Part shown: positions 9,357 to 18,517 of the stretch, piece after piece
Layout: each line of letters starts with the position of its first letter
Numbering within the stretch: position 1 is the stretch's first letter
Source: Natronobacterium gregoryi SP2
GTDB lineage: Archaea > Halobacteriota > Halobacteria > Halobacteriales > Natrialbaceae
Direction: 5' to 3'
Assembly: GCF_000230715.2 (NCBI RefSeq)
Contig: NC_019792.1
Location: 2,356,001 to 2,420,000 of the forward strand
DNA length: 64,000 nucleotides
Made by a program: the position numbers and the translations under genes
The notes under the pieces: generated by a model
Seen by the model: the letters and a program-made list of their open reading frames with translations, nothing else
Database searches by the model: none
What the model was told of the DNA's origin: nothing

Positions 9357-10262
9357 TCAACCGTGTGTGTACCCAGCGTCCGCGAGTGTCTCACCGTCGA
9401 GCGTGATCCCGTCGTTACACTCGAGGACGGTCCCGACGATCGAGAGTGGAACGTCCGTCGCGTCACGGACTGCTTCGAGTGACTCCGATGGGACTGTCGC
9501 GACGAGTTCGAAGTCCTCGCCGAACGTCGTTGCGAGTTCGAGTGCCTTGGCGTCGTCGGCCGCGACCTCGAGGAGAGTGTCGTCGATCGGAATCTCGTCG
9601 GACTCGATCGCGAACCCGCAGTCGCTCGCCGCTGCGAGCTGGTGAAGCGAGCGGGCGAGGCCGTCGCTCGAGTCCATCATGGCGGTCGCGTGGGGGGCAA
9701 GTGCTCGACCGGCAGCGACCCGTGGCTGGAACTGGAAGAGGTCGTTTGCGCGTTCCAGAACTGCGTCCGCGTTCGGCCCCCCGTCGGCCGCGCGCTGGAA
9801 CAACTCGAGTCCAGCCGCGCTGTCTCCGAGCGTTCCCGTCACGCAAACGAGGTCGCCGGGACGTGCACCGCTGCGGGCGACGGTTTCGTCTGCGCTGCCG
9901 ATCGCCGTCGTCGTGACGGTAAATTCCTGATGTTCGTCCAGGTCACCGCCGACGTATTCGGCACCGACAATCTCGCAGACGTCGCTCGCGCCACGAACGA
10001 ACTCGAGCAGTTCCTCGCGGTCGAACGTGGGTGCGGCGTAGGCGGCGACCGCGGCCGTCGCCTCGGCACCCATCGCCGCGACGTCCGACAGCGACGCGCC
10101 GACGGACCGCCAGCCGGCCGTATACCTGGCCGTTCCGTCGGGAAAATCCGTCCGATCGTGGAGCATGTCCGTCGTCACGACGAGGCTGTCGATTACGGCC
10201 GCGTCGTCTCCGACGGCCTCGAGTTCCGTCTCCAGTAGCGCCAGTGCCCCGCGTTCGTCCAT
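9357..10262 (-). CDS. thiL: Thiamine-monophosphate kinase
   Basis: A 301-residue ATP-dependent kinase making thiamine diphosphate from thiamine monophosphate. It has the GDDAAV loop (18-23) and TTDMLHDRTDF (about 30-40), metal and phosphate ligands of the ThiL/PurM fold. Further on are the glycine-rich YVGGDLDE and MMDSSDGLARSLHQL. The conserved N-terminus MDERGALALLETEL fixes the start at 10262, although the frame is open further upstream. Confidence 0.93.
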   Translation of the reverse strand: MDERGALALLETELEAVGDDAAVIDSLVVTTDMLHDRTDFPDGTARYTAGWRSVGASLSDVAAMGAEATAAVAAYAAPTFDREELLEFVRGASDVCEIVGAEYVGGDLDEHQEFTVTTTAIGSADETVARSGARPGDLVCVTGTLGDSAAGLELFQRAADGGPNADAVLERANDLFQFQPRVAAGRALAPHATAMMDSSDGLARSLHQLAAASDCGFAIESDEIPIDDTLLEVAADDAKALELATTFGEDFELVATVPSESLEAVRDATDVPLSIVGTVLECNDGITLDGETLADAGYTHG

Positions 10263-10383
10263 ACTGGACGTTCGGCCTGGGGGCGAAAAAGGAATCCGAT
10301 CCGTCGAACCGCGCTCCCGTCTGGAGTGTAGATCGGATACGAATACGATGGTCTTAAATGCTGCCGAAGGGAACCCAACGCCA

Positions 10384-10839
10384 ATGGCTACGATGTACGA
10401 CGTTCCGGCGGACGACCTCATCGAGGCGCTCGCCGAGGACCTCGAGGAACGGCTCGACGAACCCGACTGGGCGCAGTTCGCCAAGACCGGCCCCGATCGC
10501 GAACTCCCGCCCGAACAGGATGACTTCTGGGCGACTCGCGCTGCGAGTCTCCTCCGTAAAGTCGCCGACCGCGGCCCCGTGGGCGTCGAACGACTCGCGA
10601 CCGAGTACGGTGGGGCAAAAGACGGCTCTAACCGCTACCGTGTCGCGCCCGCCCACCGTTCGGACGGCTCCCGGAACATGATCCGAACGATCCTCCAGCA
10701 ACTCGAGGAAGAAGGATTCGTCGAAACTGCCGAGGGCGAAGGACGACGCGTCACACCTGACGGACAGAGTCTGCTCGACGAGACGGCTGGCGACGTGCTC
10801 GAAGAGCTCGACCGACCGGAACTCGAACGCTACGCGTAG
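10384..10839 (+). CDS. rps19e: 30S ribosomal protein S19e
   Basis: A 151-residue S19e protein, found in archaeal and eukaryotic small subunits but not bacteria, with a winged-helix fold. Landmarks are MYDVPADDLIEALAEDL at the start, DDFWATRAASLLRKV, and RNMIRTILQQLEEEG followed by GRRVTPDG. The start was set at the ATG at 10384, where S19e homology begins. It heads a translation-linked cluster with the PDCD5-like protein and a PP-loop enzyme, an order common in haloarchaea. Confidence 0.95.
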   Translation: MATMYDVPADDLIEALAEDLEERLDEPDWAQFAKTGPDRELPPEQDDFWATRAASLLRKVADRGPVGVERLATEYGGAKDGSNRYRVAPAHRSDGSRNMIRTILQQLEEEGFVETAEGEGRRVTPDGQSLLDETAGDVLEELDRPELERYA

Positions 10840-10945
10840 AGCGGATTTTTGTTTCCGGCAACCTCACTGACCCGACCGATAGCGTGGTGGCTGTCGGCCG
10901 TGTCCGTAATCATTTTCCCGCCTGCAGGCGAACACTCGAGTACTC

Positions 10946-11293
10946 ATGAGTGAACGCCCGGACGAGGAGAAACTCGAGGAGTTGCGACAGAAGAAGATGG
11001 AGCAGTTGCAGGAACGCGCCGAGGGCCAAGACGCCGACGGTCAGGAGGCAGCCAAACAGCAGGCCGAAGCCCAGAAGAAGGCGGTTCTCCGCAAGCACCT
11101 GACCGACGACGCCCGAAAACGCCTCAACACGGTCAAGATGAGCAAGCCCCAGTTTGGCGAACAGGTCGAACGACAGGTCATCTCGCTGGCCCGTAGCGGG
11201 CGCATCCAGGGCAAGATCGACGACGACAAGATGAAACAGCTCCTCAAAGAGCTGAAGCCGGACTCGAAGAGCTTCGACATCCAGCGACGGTAG
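10946..11293 (+). CDS. PDCD5/TFAR19-like DNA-binding protein
   Basis: A 115-residue, highly charged, all-helical protein. The N-terminal 50 residues are a Gln/Glu-rich helix ([29 protein letters not shown]). The conserved core [20 protein letters not shown] with the C-terminal [13 protein letters not shown] is the signature of archaeal PDCD5 homologues. Some members bind DNA; the cellular role in archaea is unclear. The stop TAG is directly followed by the ATG of the next gene. Confidence 0.92.
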   Translation: MSERPDEEKLEELRQKKMEQLQERAEGQDADGQEAAKQQAEAQKKAVLRKHLTDDARKRLNTVKMSKPQFGEQVERQVISLARSGRIQGKIDDDKMKQLLKELKPDSKSFDIQRR

Positions 11294-11884
11294 ATGGAAC
11301 TGGGATTGCTCTACAGCGGCGGCAAAGATTCGACGCTCGCGGCGCTTCTCCTCGAGGACTTCTACGACGTGACGCTGTTGACCGCACACTTCGGGGTTAG
11401 CGACGACTGGAAACACGCCCGCGAGACGGCCGACGACATCGGGTTCGCGTTCGAACGGCTGGAACTCGACGCCGAAGTCGCCGACGAGGCCGTCGAGCGG
11501 ATCAAGGGGGATGGCTTCCCCAGGAACGGCATTCAGCACGTCCACCAGCATGCCCTCGAGGAACTCGCGGCTGCCGGCTTCGATGCTATCGCGGACGGTA
11601 CCCGTCGCGACGACCGCGTGCCGACGGTTTCGCGGGCCCAAGCCCAGAGTCTCGAGGATCGACACGGCGTCGACTACATCGCTCCACTCTCGGGGTTCGG
11701 CCGGAACGCAGTCGATCGACTCGTCGAGGCCCAGCTAGAGGTGGTTGTCGGCCCGAGCGAGGAGATAAACCGAGCCGATTACGAAGCCGAGCTTCGGGCG
11801 ATCATCAGCGAAGAGGACGGGCGTGACGCTGTTCGAGACGTGTTTCCGGACCACGAGCAGACGTACGTAACCGGCATCCGGTAG
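11294..11884 (+). CDS. PP-loop ATP pyrophosphatase (asparagine synthase/alpha-hydrolase-like)
   Basis: A 196-residue N-type ATP pyrophosphatase. The PP-loop SGGKDS sits at 8-13. HARETADDIG, HVHQHALEELA and IADGTRRDDRVPTVSRAQ follow. Enzymes of this fold adenylate a substrate before adding sulfur or nitrogen, for example in tRNA or diphthamide modification. The position next to S19e and PDCD5 suggests a translation-linked job, but the substrate is not known. There is no intergenic space from the preceding gene, implying translational coupling. Confidence 0.85.
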   Translation: MELGLLYSGGKDSTLAALLLEDFYDVTLLTAHFGVSDDWKHARETADDIGFAFERLELDAEVADEAVERIKGDGFPRNGIQHVHQHALEELAAAGFDAIADGTRRDDRVPTVSRAQAQSLEDRHGVDYIAPLSGFGRNAVDRLVEAQLEVVVGPSEEINRADYEAELRAIISEEDGRDAVRDVFPDHEQTYVTGIR

Positions 11885-12030
11885 GCCGCTGTGACGCGCC
11901 GAGTGGTCGGCCTCGCGCGAGGAGTTTCACGATCGGAAAACGCCCGCAACCATCTTTTATACTGGGTTGGTAAGTCGCCGATACTGCCTGTCGCCGCTGG
12001 CCGCTGTGTCGCTTGCCCTCCTCGAGTATT

Positions 12031-12085
12031 TGCAAATATACCACTTATTAACAGAATATAAATAAAAAGTTTTTTACTATGTCAA
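12031..12085 (+). promoter_or_regulatory. AT-rich promoter region of the sppA operon
   Basis: About 50 bases of almost pure A/T contain TATAAATAAAAAGTTTTTTA. They end some 25-35 bp before the ATG at 12111 and contrast sharply with the GC-rich surroundings. Several overlapping TATA boxes are possible, so the exact start site cannot be set. The rest of 11885-12110 has no gene. Confidence 0.5.
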
Positions 12086-12110
12086 TACTGAATTTCTCTC
12101 GAGTTGAGAT

Positions 12111-13076
12111 ATGAGTAAATACCTAACTGCCGCCCGGGAACTACTCGGGACGGTCGCACGGTCTTACGTGACGATCGTCGTAATTGCTCTCCTCGTCGGA
12201 GCCGCTATCGCTCCGATCGCGTGGGGGGCAACCAGTGAAGCCGACGGCACCGTTGCAGTCATCGAGATGGATAGTTCGATCAGTGAGCCGACCGCAGACC
12301 CAGTGATCGACGATCTGCGCGAAGCACGCCAGAACGAGTCGATCGACGCGGTCGTACTGTCCGTAGACAGTCCTGGCGGCGGCGTTACCGCAAGCGAGAG
12401 TCTCTACTTGGCGGTCGAACGAACCGCACAGGAGATGCCGGTCGTCACGAGCGTACGATCGGTCGGCGCATCGGGAGGCTACTACATGAGTGCCCCGAGC
12501 GACAAGATTTACGCCACGCCAAGTTCGACGGTCGGTAGCATCGGCGTCCGTGCAACACACATGGATGCGCCGGCACCGGAACAAGAGATCACCACCGGTC
12601 CCGATAAGTCCGGTATGACAGAAGAGCAGGTCAAACAACAGGCAGAACAGATGAAACAGACGTTCCTCGGCTCGGTGATCGAACAACGCGGTGACGAACT
12701 AGAACTCTCGGAACACGAACTCGCGTACGCGAACGTGTACGTCGGCGTCGAGGCCGTCGAAAACGGACTCGTCGACGAAATCGGCGATACCGAGGCTGCG
12801 ATCGGCACGGCTGCCGACGAAGCCGGACTCGGCGACTACGAGGTCGTCGAGTTGAGCGACGGTCAACCGCTCGGAATGCCGCTCCTCTTCGAAGGAGACG
12901 GTCAGGCAGAAGCCAAACAGCACGTACACCCACAGACGTTCGGAGAGTACAACGGCGTCGAGACGCCCGCGTTCCTCGCAGTGTGGGGCTCGATCGAGGG
13001 ACAGACTGTCGCCGATACGACTCCGCCCGAAACACAGAACGCCACCGCCGTCACTGCCGGAGGTGACCAGCCATGA
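12111..13076 (+). CDS. sppA: Signal peptide peptidase SppA, S49 family
   Basis: A 321-residue membrane-anchored serine protease that degrades leftover signal peptides or membrane fragments. One N-terminal transmembrane segment (about 18-40) is followed by the S49 core: SVDSPGGGVTASE (84-96), the nucleophile in SVGASGGYYMS (Ser121), and a probable general-base Lys at about 166 in GPDKSGMT. The short one-domain length matches archaeal SppA. It overlaps the next gene by four bases (ATGA), so they form an operon driven by the AT-rich promoter upstream. Confidence 0.92.
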   Translation: MSKYLTAARELLGTVARSYVTIVVIALLVGAAIAPIAWGATSEADGTVAVIEMDSSISEPTADPVIDDLREARQNESIDAVVLSVDSPGGGVTASESLYLAVERTAQEMPVVTSVRSVGASGGYYMSAPSDKIYATPSSTVGSIGVRATHMDAPAPEQEITTGPDKSGMTEEQVKQQAEQMKQTFLGSVIEQRGDELELSEHELAYANVYVGVEAVENGLVDEIGDTEAAIGTAADEAGLGDYEVVELSDGQPLGMPLLFEGDGQAEAKQHVHPQTFGEYNGVETPAFLAVWGSIEGQTVADTTPPETQNATAVTAGGDQP

Positions 13077-14116
13077 ACGGTGACGAAATCCGATCACGGC
13101 TCGTCGTCTTCGCCGTCGTCGTCTTGCTCGCCGTCACCGCAGTCGCCGCCGCTGGCGTAATCACGAACCAGGGCTCGACGGAAAAGCCAACCGTCGACCA
13201 GGTACAGTTCCAGCCCGAAAACGTCGACGCGCCCGAACTCGAGCGAGGCGGTGAGATCTCGATCGACGTACCCACCGGCACAGAGACGGTCGTGATCGAC
13301 ACCGCACACGCAAACGACGTGTCGAAAGACGACCTCCAACCCGTCGTGTCCACACTCGTTGCCGACGGCAACACCGTCGAGTACTTCGACTCGGAATCGG
13401 GTGGACTGTCGGCAAGTCCCGAAGAACGCGAGAACGAACTCGCCGAAACGCTCGAGGACGCAGACGCCTACATCGTCGTCGAGCCGAACGACCGCTACAC
13501 GCCAGGCGAAGCCGAGATCGTGTCTGACTTCGCCGACGCCGACGGACGCGTCCTGTTCGTCGGTGGTCCTGATGCGGGTGGTGGAGCTCTCCTCGGACTC
13601 CTCGGGCCGATGGGCACCGATACGGGTGACGACGGCGAGTTCGAGTCGGTGACATCCCAGTTCGGAATCGCCTACGATACCGGCTACCTGTACGACATGC
13701 AGGATTACGAGAACAACTACCAGACGCTCGCGGTGACGCCAGCTGCCGAGACGGACCTCACCGACGGCGTCGATCACGTCGTCTTCGACGGTCCGACCCA
13801 GGTGGCGACGGCAGGACAGCCATTACTGACGACGAGCCCAACGGCTGAACACTCCGAGAGTCGCGAAACCGGTGAGTACCCGGTTGCGGCGCAAAACGAC
13901 AACGCGGTTGCCGTCGGCGATACTGGCTTCATGACTAGCGAGAACTACAACGTCGCCGACAACGAGGTCTTCATCAGTAACATCCTCGAGTTCCTCGTGA
14001 GTGGGAACGCGACGCCGGGTAACCTCGGCACTGCAGACAGTCCTGCTCACGATCCTGGTGGGAGTAACGTCGCCGGGTCAGGACACGCAGAAGACGGATT
14101 CCCGGGCGCTGGATAG
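13073..14116 (+). CDS. DUF4350-like membrane-anchored protein
   Basis: A 347-residue protein with an N-terminal hydrophobic anchor (about 9-28) and an extracytoplasmic acidic domain. IDTAHANDVSKDDLQPVVSTL, AYIVVEPNDRYTPGEAEIVSDF and GRVLFVGGPD resemble the DUF4350 / glutamine-amidotransferase-like fold used as a binding module. No catalytic residues are evident. The 4-bp overlap with sppA suggests it assists or regulates that protease; this is inference. A dispersed palindromic repeat begins 37 bp after the stop. Confidence 0.75.
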   Translation: MNGDEIRSRLVVFAVVVLLAVTAVAAAGVITNQGSTEKPTVDQVQFQPENVDAPELERGGEISIDVPTGTETVVIDTAHANDVSKDDLQPVVSTLVADGNTVEYFDSESGGLSASPEERENELAETLEDADAYIVVEPNDRYTPGEAEIVSDFADADGRVLFVGGPDAGGGALLGLLGPMGTDTGDDGEFESVTSQFGIAYDTGYLYDMQDYENNYQTLAVTPAAETDLTDGVDHVVFDGPTQVATAGQPLLTTSPTAEHSESRETGEYPVAAQNDNAVAVGDTGFMTSENYNVADNEVFISNILEFLVSGNATPGNLGTADSPAHDPGGSNVAGSGHAEDGFPGAG

Positions 14117-14152
14117 TCTTCGATACTGTTTTTTGATAGTCGCTGTATCGTT

Positions 14153-14253
14153 TCAGACGGTTTGCTGCCGTGTGGATTGCTGTACGTAATTGCCGGTGCA
14201 GCCGCGCCCCGTGTTGCGGTCGCGCCGGGATATCGGGACAGCAGTCCGTATCA
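14153..14253 (+). repeat. Dispersed palindromic repeat, copy 2
   Basis: This is an A-to-B oriented copy. It runs from TCAGACGGTTTGCTG to GGGACAGCAGTCCGTATCA and is about 101 bp because of roughly 17 extra bases in the left arm. The right arm is nearly identical to that of copy 4. It lies between the DUF4350-like gene and hisS. Confidence 0.8.
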
Positions 14254-14325
14254 GTCACGTCGAGTCTCGACTACTTGCCGATCCAGAGGAAAGGATAGAA
14301 GTCAACGCTGACCTAACTCGTTTTC

Positions 14326-15624
14326 ATGTACGACCGAATCAAAGGCTTTCGTGACTTCTATCCTGGCGAGATGGCTGCCCGGCGGGAGACCATCGATACC
14401 ATCGAAGACACCGCCCGCCAGTACGGCTTCCGAGAGGTCGGCACGCCGACTCTCGAGCGCGCGGAGATGTGGACTGACAAGAGCGGCGACGACATCGTCG
14501 AGGAACTGTACGCCTTCGAAGATCAGGGTGGTCGCCACGTCACGCTGACGCCGGAGCTCACGCCGACCGTCGCGCGGATGGTCGTCGCCAAACAGCAGGA
14601 ACTGTCGAAGCCGATCAAGTGGGTCTCGACGCGGCCATTCTGGCGCTACGAGCAGGTCCAGCAGGGACGACAGCGCGAATTCTACCAGACCAACGTCGAT
14701 ATCTTCGGCTCCTCCGAGCCAGAGGCCGACGCCGAGGTCCTGGCGTGGGCTGCCGACGCGCTGACGAACCTCGGACTGACCGATGACGACTTCGAATTTC
14801 GGGTCTCTCACCGGGACATCCTCGGAGGCGTCTTGGAGACCTACGAGGAAGACGTCGACATCGACGAGGCGATTCGTGCGGTCGACAAGTCCAACAAGCT
14901 CTCGACCGCCGAGTACCACGACCTGCTGGTCGAAGCCGGCCTCGACTACGACCAGGCCGCGGAGTTCGACGACTTGATCGCAAGCGGCGACCTCGACGAA
15001 CTCGAGGCCTTCGCCGGCACCGAACGCGTCACTGACGCCGTTTCGAACCTCCAGAACGTACTCGATGCGGCTGGCGACTTCGGCGTTCGTGAGTATTGTA
15101 CGATCTCGCTCGAGACGGCCCGCGGGCTCGATTACTACACGGGCGTTGTCTTCGAGTGTTTCGACTCGACGGGCGAGGTTTCGCGGTCGATCTTCGGCGG
15201 CGGCCGGTACGACGACCTCATCGAACAGTTCGGTGGTCAGCCGACGCCCGCGGTCGGTGTCGCACCCGGTCACGCTACCCTCTCGCTGCTTTGCAAGCGG
15301 GCTGGCGTCTGGCCCGAGGAAGAGGTGACGACCGACTACTACGTGCTCCAGGTCGGCGACACCCGCGCGGAGGCGGCTCGAATCTCTCGTGAACTTCGCG
15401 AGCGCGGCCACATCGTCGAGACCGATGTCGCCGGACGCTCTTTCGGCGCACAGTTGGACTACGCCGACAGCGTCAACACCGAGACGGTCGTCATCGTCGG
15501 TGAACAGGACCTCGCAAACGACGAGGTGACGATCAAGGACATGGAGTCCGGCGACCAGACGCAGGTGCCGGTTGCGGAGTTCCCCGGTGATCTCGATCGG
15601 CCGACGTACGAGGATCTGGCCTGA
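14326..15624 (+). CDS. hisS: Histidyl-tRNA synthetase
   Basis: A 432-residue class II synthetase that charges tRNA-His. It begins MYDRIKGFRDFYPGEM, typical of archaeal HisRS. Motif 2 is present as FWRYEQVQQGRQREFYQ (about 105-122). The histidine-specific box RGLDYYTGVVFE is at about 265, and motif 3 is in the GGGRYDDLIEQFG region. The C-terminal anticodon-binding domain starts at about 335. Its TGA stop is also the first codon-sized unit of dispersed repeat copy 3. Confidence 0.96.
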   Translation: MYDRIKGFRDFYPGEMAARRETIDTIEDTARQYGFREVGTPTLERAEMWTDKSGDDIVEELYAFEDQGGRHVTLTPELTPTVARMVVAKQQELSKPIKWVSTRPFWRYEQVQQGRQREFYQTNVDIFGSSEPEADAEVLAWAADALTNLGLTDDDFEFRVSHRDILGGVLETYEEDVDIDEAIRAVDKSNKLSTAEYHDLLVEAGLDYDQAAEFDDLIASGDLDELEAFAGTERVTDAVSNLQNVLDAAGDFGVREYCTISLETARGLDYYTGVVFECFDSTGEVSRSIFGGGRYDDLIEQFGGQPTPAVGVAPGHATLSLLCKRAGVWPEEEVTTDYYVLQVGDTRAEAARISRELRERGHIVETDVAGRSFGAQLDYADSVNTETVVIVGEQDLANDEVTIKDMESGDQTQVPVAEFPGDLDRPTYEDLA

Positions 15625-15703
15625 GACGGCTTTCTGTCCGCCTGTTCCGGCACAGCTACGACCCGAAGCGGGTGGCACTGGGAGATCGGAACACAATCCG
15701 TCT
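15622..15703 (+). repeat. Dispersed palindromic repeat, copy 3 (degenerate)
   Basis: It begins TGAGACGG on the hisS stop codon and ends with ATCCGTC. The inner stem is largely lost (CCTGTTCCGGCACAGCTACG), but both outer arms and the overall length are kept. Confidence 0.6.
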
Positions 15704-15795
15704 TGGGTGGAATCGATCGGTTTCGACAGTGCGTGTCCGTTTGGTGTCGAGTGGACAGGAGGTGTCATTATACTGTTGCTGGCGAACGTATAGGT

Positions 15796-16323
15796 ATGGG
15801 AACTACCGATACCCCCCTCCTTGGAACCGTTTCTCTCAGAGACGGTCCGGATCGGATACCGGGTGCAGATCGAAGCGATATCGGTGCAGGATACGCAGGC
15901 GCGATTGCCGCTTTCGTCGCCACGGTCCTGTACGTCGGCTTGATAGGGATCGGAGACAGTCTCGGGTTCGGTGTCGACTGGACAGTAAACACGCTTTTTG
16001 CAGCGCTTGCGCTTCCGTTCGTCGTTCCAGCGGCGTTTATCGTCGGCGTCGTCGGCTGGCGGATGTTTTCGCTGGACAGTTCCGCCTCGAGTGTAGTCGC
16101 CGGCGCGGTCGGAACGGTTGCCACGTACGTCGTGACGCTTGGACTGGTCGGAACGTTGCTTACAGTCACAGCTATACTCTCGTTGAGCGGCGCAGATCCA
16201 GTGAGTGCCGCCGCCTTTTCGTGGGGACTCGTATACTTTGCGTTCGTGTTCACGTGGTGGGTAACCGTTCCAGTCGGATGCCTGACGGGGTTGATATACG
16301 TGACCGTGATCGCAGACGGGTAA
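15796..16323 (+). CDS. Small four-helix membrane protein
   Basis: A 175-residue integral membrane protein with a short hydrophilic N-terminus (about 1-30). It has four hydrophobic segments at about 33-55, 62-85, 97-125 and 140-172. I do not recognise the family. The ATG at 15796 was preferred because the upstream part of the frame lies in a degenerate repeat. Codon use is less extreme than in its neighbours (more A/T), which may mark a recently acquired or weakly expressed gene. Confidence 0.65.
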   Translation: MGTTDTPLLGTVSLRDGPDRIPGADRSDIGAGYAGAIAAFVATVLYVGLIGIGDSLGFGVDWTVNTLFAALALPFVVPAAFIVGVVGWRMFSLDSSASSVVAGAVGTVATYVVTLGLVGTLLTVTAILSLSGADPVSAAAFSWGLVYFAFVFTWWVTVPVGCLTGLIYVTVIADG

Positions 16324-16404
16324 CTGCGAACGTCAGAGCACAGTGTCAGCAGTCTCGATCCGTCGGGCCCCTCCATTAACTGCCCGCTCGGTGTACGACC
16401 CTCG

Positions 16405-17886
16405 ATGACCGACGACCGCCCGAACGTCTTGCTCGTGCTCACCGACCAGGAGCGATACGACCTTTCGGCTCCCGACGGCCCACCCGTCGAGACGCCGACG
16501 ATGGATCGACTCTCGAGCGAGGGCCTTCGTTTCGAACGGGCGTTCACCCCGATCAGCATCTGCTCGAGTGCGCGCGCGTCGCTGCTGACCGGGCAGTTCC
16601 CCCACGGCCACGGGATGTTGAACAACTGCCACGAGGCCGACGCGGTCCAGCCGAATCTGCCGACCGAGATACAGACGTTCTCGGAAGTGCTCGACGCGAA
16701 CGGTTACGACTGTACCTACACCGGGAAGTGGCACGTTGGTCGCGACCAGACGCCCGAAACGTTCGGTTTCTCCTATCTCGGTGGGAGCGACAGACACCAC
16801 GACGACATCGACGACGCGTTCCGCGAGTATCGAAGAGAACGAGGGGTTCCACTCGGCGAGGTCGACCGCGAGGAAGAGCTGTACACGGGCGACGACCCCC
16901 GAGATGCGAGCGAGGGAACGCTCGTTTCGGCGGTGACACCGGTCGACGTCGAGGAGACTCGCGCCTGGTTCCTTGCCGAACGAACGATCGAGGCCATCGA
17001 ACGTCACGCCGACGCAGCCGGCCCGTTCTTTCACCGGGCAGACTTCTACGGTCCCCACCACCCCTACGTCGTCCCTGAACCCTACGCCTCGATGTACGAC
17101 CCCGACGAGATCGAACCGCCCGACAGCTATGCCGAGACCGACGACGGGAAGCCACAGGTCCACGAGAACTATCGCCACTACCGGGGCGTCGCCGGCTTCG
17201 ACTGGGAGCTGTGGGCTGAAGGCATCGCGAAGTACTGGGGGTTCGTGACGCTGATCGACGATCAGTTCGAACGCGTGCTCGCGGCCCTCGAGGACCACGG
17301 CCTCGCCGACGAGACCGCCGTCGTCCACGCCGCCGATCACGGCGACTTCGTCGGCGCTCACCGCCAGTTCAACAAGGGACCACTGGCCTACGACGACACC
17401 TACCACATCCCCCTGCAGATACGCTGGTCTGGCGTGACCGAACCGGGAAGTGTCTGTAACCGTCTCGTTCACCTGCATGACCTCGCACCCACCTTCCTCG
17501 AGATGGCCGGTGCCGGGATTCCAGAGAGCTTCGACGCGCGCAGCCTCGTGCCCGTCCTCGAGAACGGAGGGACGGTTCCCGACGGCCTCGAGTGGCCCGA
17601 CTCGGTCTTCGCCCAGTACCACGGCGACGAGTTCGGCCTCTACAGCCAGCGGATGGTCCGGACCGACCGGTACAAGTACGTCTACAACAGCCCCGATATC
17701 GACGAACTGTACGACCTCGCAGCCGACCCTGCAGAGCTACAGAACCTTGTCGGCCACCCCGACTACGCAGGCGTTCGAAAGGCGTTGCGGGAGCGACTCG
17801 TCGACTGGATGGACCGAACCGACGACCCTAACTGCGAGTGGGTGCCCGACGTCCTCGCCAGCGCGTCGACCGAGAATCGGGTGTGA
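16405..17886 (+). CDS. Sulfatase family hydrolase
   Basis: A 493-residue alkaline-phosphatase-superfamily enzyme that hydrolyses sulfate (or phosphate) esters. Metal-binding starts with LTDQER (12-17). The nucleophile region is ICSSARASLLTG, with Cys53 in the formylglycine position and Arg57. The usual Pro/Ala of CxPxR is Ser55. The segments TGKWHVG, YGPHHPYVVPEPY and HAADHGDFVG hold the remaining metal and substrate ligands. The gene stands alone and no sulfatase-maturation gene is adjacent. The stop TGA coincides with dispersed repeat copy 4. Confidence 0.9.
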   Translation: MTDDRPNVLLVLTDQERYDLSAPDGPPVETPTMDRLSSEGLRFERAFTPISICSSARASLLTGQFPHGHGMLNNCHEADAVQPNLPTEIQTFSEVLDANGYDCTYTGKWHVGRDQTPETFGFSYLGGSDRHHDDIDDAFREYRRERGVPLGEVDREEELYTGDDPRDASEGTLVSAVTPVDVEETRAWFLAERTIEAIERHADAAGPFFHRADFYGPHHPYVVPEPYASMYDPDEIEPPDSYAETDDGKPQVHENYRHYRGVAGFDWELWAEGIAKYWGFVTLIDDQFERVLAALEDHGLADETAVVHAADHGDFVGAHRQFNKGPLAYDDTYHIPLQIRWSGVTEPGSVCNRLVHLHDLAPTFLEMAGAGIPESFDARSLVPVLENGGTVPDGLEWPDSVFAQYHGDEFGLYSQRMVRTDRYKYVYNSPDIDELYDLAADPAELQNLVGHPDYAGVRKALRERLVDWMDRTDDPNCEWVPDVLASASTENRV

Positions 17887-17967
17887 TACGGTTTGCTGTC
17901 CGTCAGTTCCGGCGCGACTGCGCACTCGTGCGGTCGCGCTGGGATATCGGGACAGCAGTCCGTATGA
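17884..17967 (+). repeat. Dispersed palindromic repeat, copy 4 (best-preserved)
   Basis: An 84-bp element with left end TGATACGGTTTGCTGTC and right end GACAGCAGTCCGTATGA, which are near-perfect inverted repeats. The inner arms TTCCGGCGCGACTGC and GCGGTCGCGCTGGGA leave a 9-base centre. The transcript could fold into one long hairpin. The first three bases are the stop codon of the sulfatase gene. Seven other full copies occur in this window, in both orientations. Confidence 0.85.
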
Positions 17968-18073
17968 AACGAGCGGCGTGGGCCAAACCGGACCGACGAC
18001 TGCGTACGTTTACGGTTCCGAGGCGAGTACGTCCGTCTATGACTGTCGACACGATCGGCCCGGAGGGGCAGCG

Positions 18074-18505
18074 ATGACGAGTATCGAAGACGACCGAGAC
18101 GCCGACGATCTCCGGAAGAGAGCCGAAGAGTCCGAGGAGGTCGCCGTCGCACTCGAGGAGTTGGCCGTAGAACTGCGGGACGAACCACTCAAGGAGACTC
18201 GACTCGAGGGGCTGTTCGACGAGGTGACGACGAGCAATCCGGAGATCTGGAACACCGTGACGGCCTTTATCGACGTCGAGGACGGCGAAGCGATCGTCAC
18301 GGACGAGTCGAAACTCGCAGAAGGGAAGTGGGCCCCCGAGATCGTCGAGGATTGTGACGCGATGGTCACGATCGACGTCCAGCGCGGACTGATGCCGGAC
18401 GATTTCGCCTATCTCGTCGGAAAGAAGCTCCAGGACGAGATCGAGCAACACCGCGAGCGAGCAGCGAAAGCCAGACAGAACGCTGCCGAGCGAGAAGACG
18501 AGTAG
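18074..18505 (+). CDS. Hypothetical acidic haloarchaeal protein
   Basis: A 143-residue soluble protein I do not recognise. The N-terminal 45 residues and the C-terminal 35 (EIEQHRERAAKARQNAAERE) look like charged coiled-coil helices. The middle (NPEIWNTVTAFIDVEDGEAIVTDESKLAEG) looks like a small folded core. The ATG at 18074 follows a GGAGGGG stretch that could act as a ribosome-binding site. Confidence 0.65.
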   Translation: MTSIEDDRDADDLRKRAEESEEVAVALEELAVELRDEPLKETRLEGLFDEVTTSNPEIWNTVTAFIDVEDGEAIVTDESKLAEGKWAPEIVEDCDAMVTIDVQRGLMPDDFAYLVGKKLQDEIEQHRERAAKARQNAAEREDE

Positions 18506-18517
18506 GAACCGGCCGCG

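Noticed and set aside
14302-15768. Long minus-strand open frame (488 codons) opposite hisS
   Set aside because: It is fully antisense to a well-conserved hisS gene, and has no recognisable domain. GC-rich haloarchaeal genes routinely leave such open antisense frames.
16333-17622. 429-codon minus-strand frame opposite the sulfatase
   Set aside because: Same reason: antisense to a clear gene, no motif, composition explained by the sense codons.
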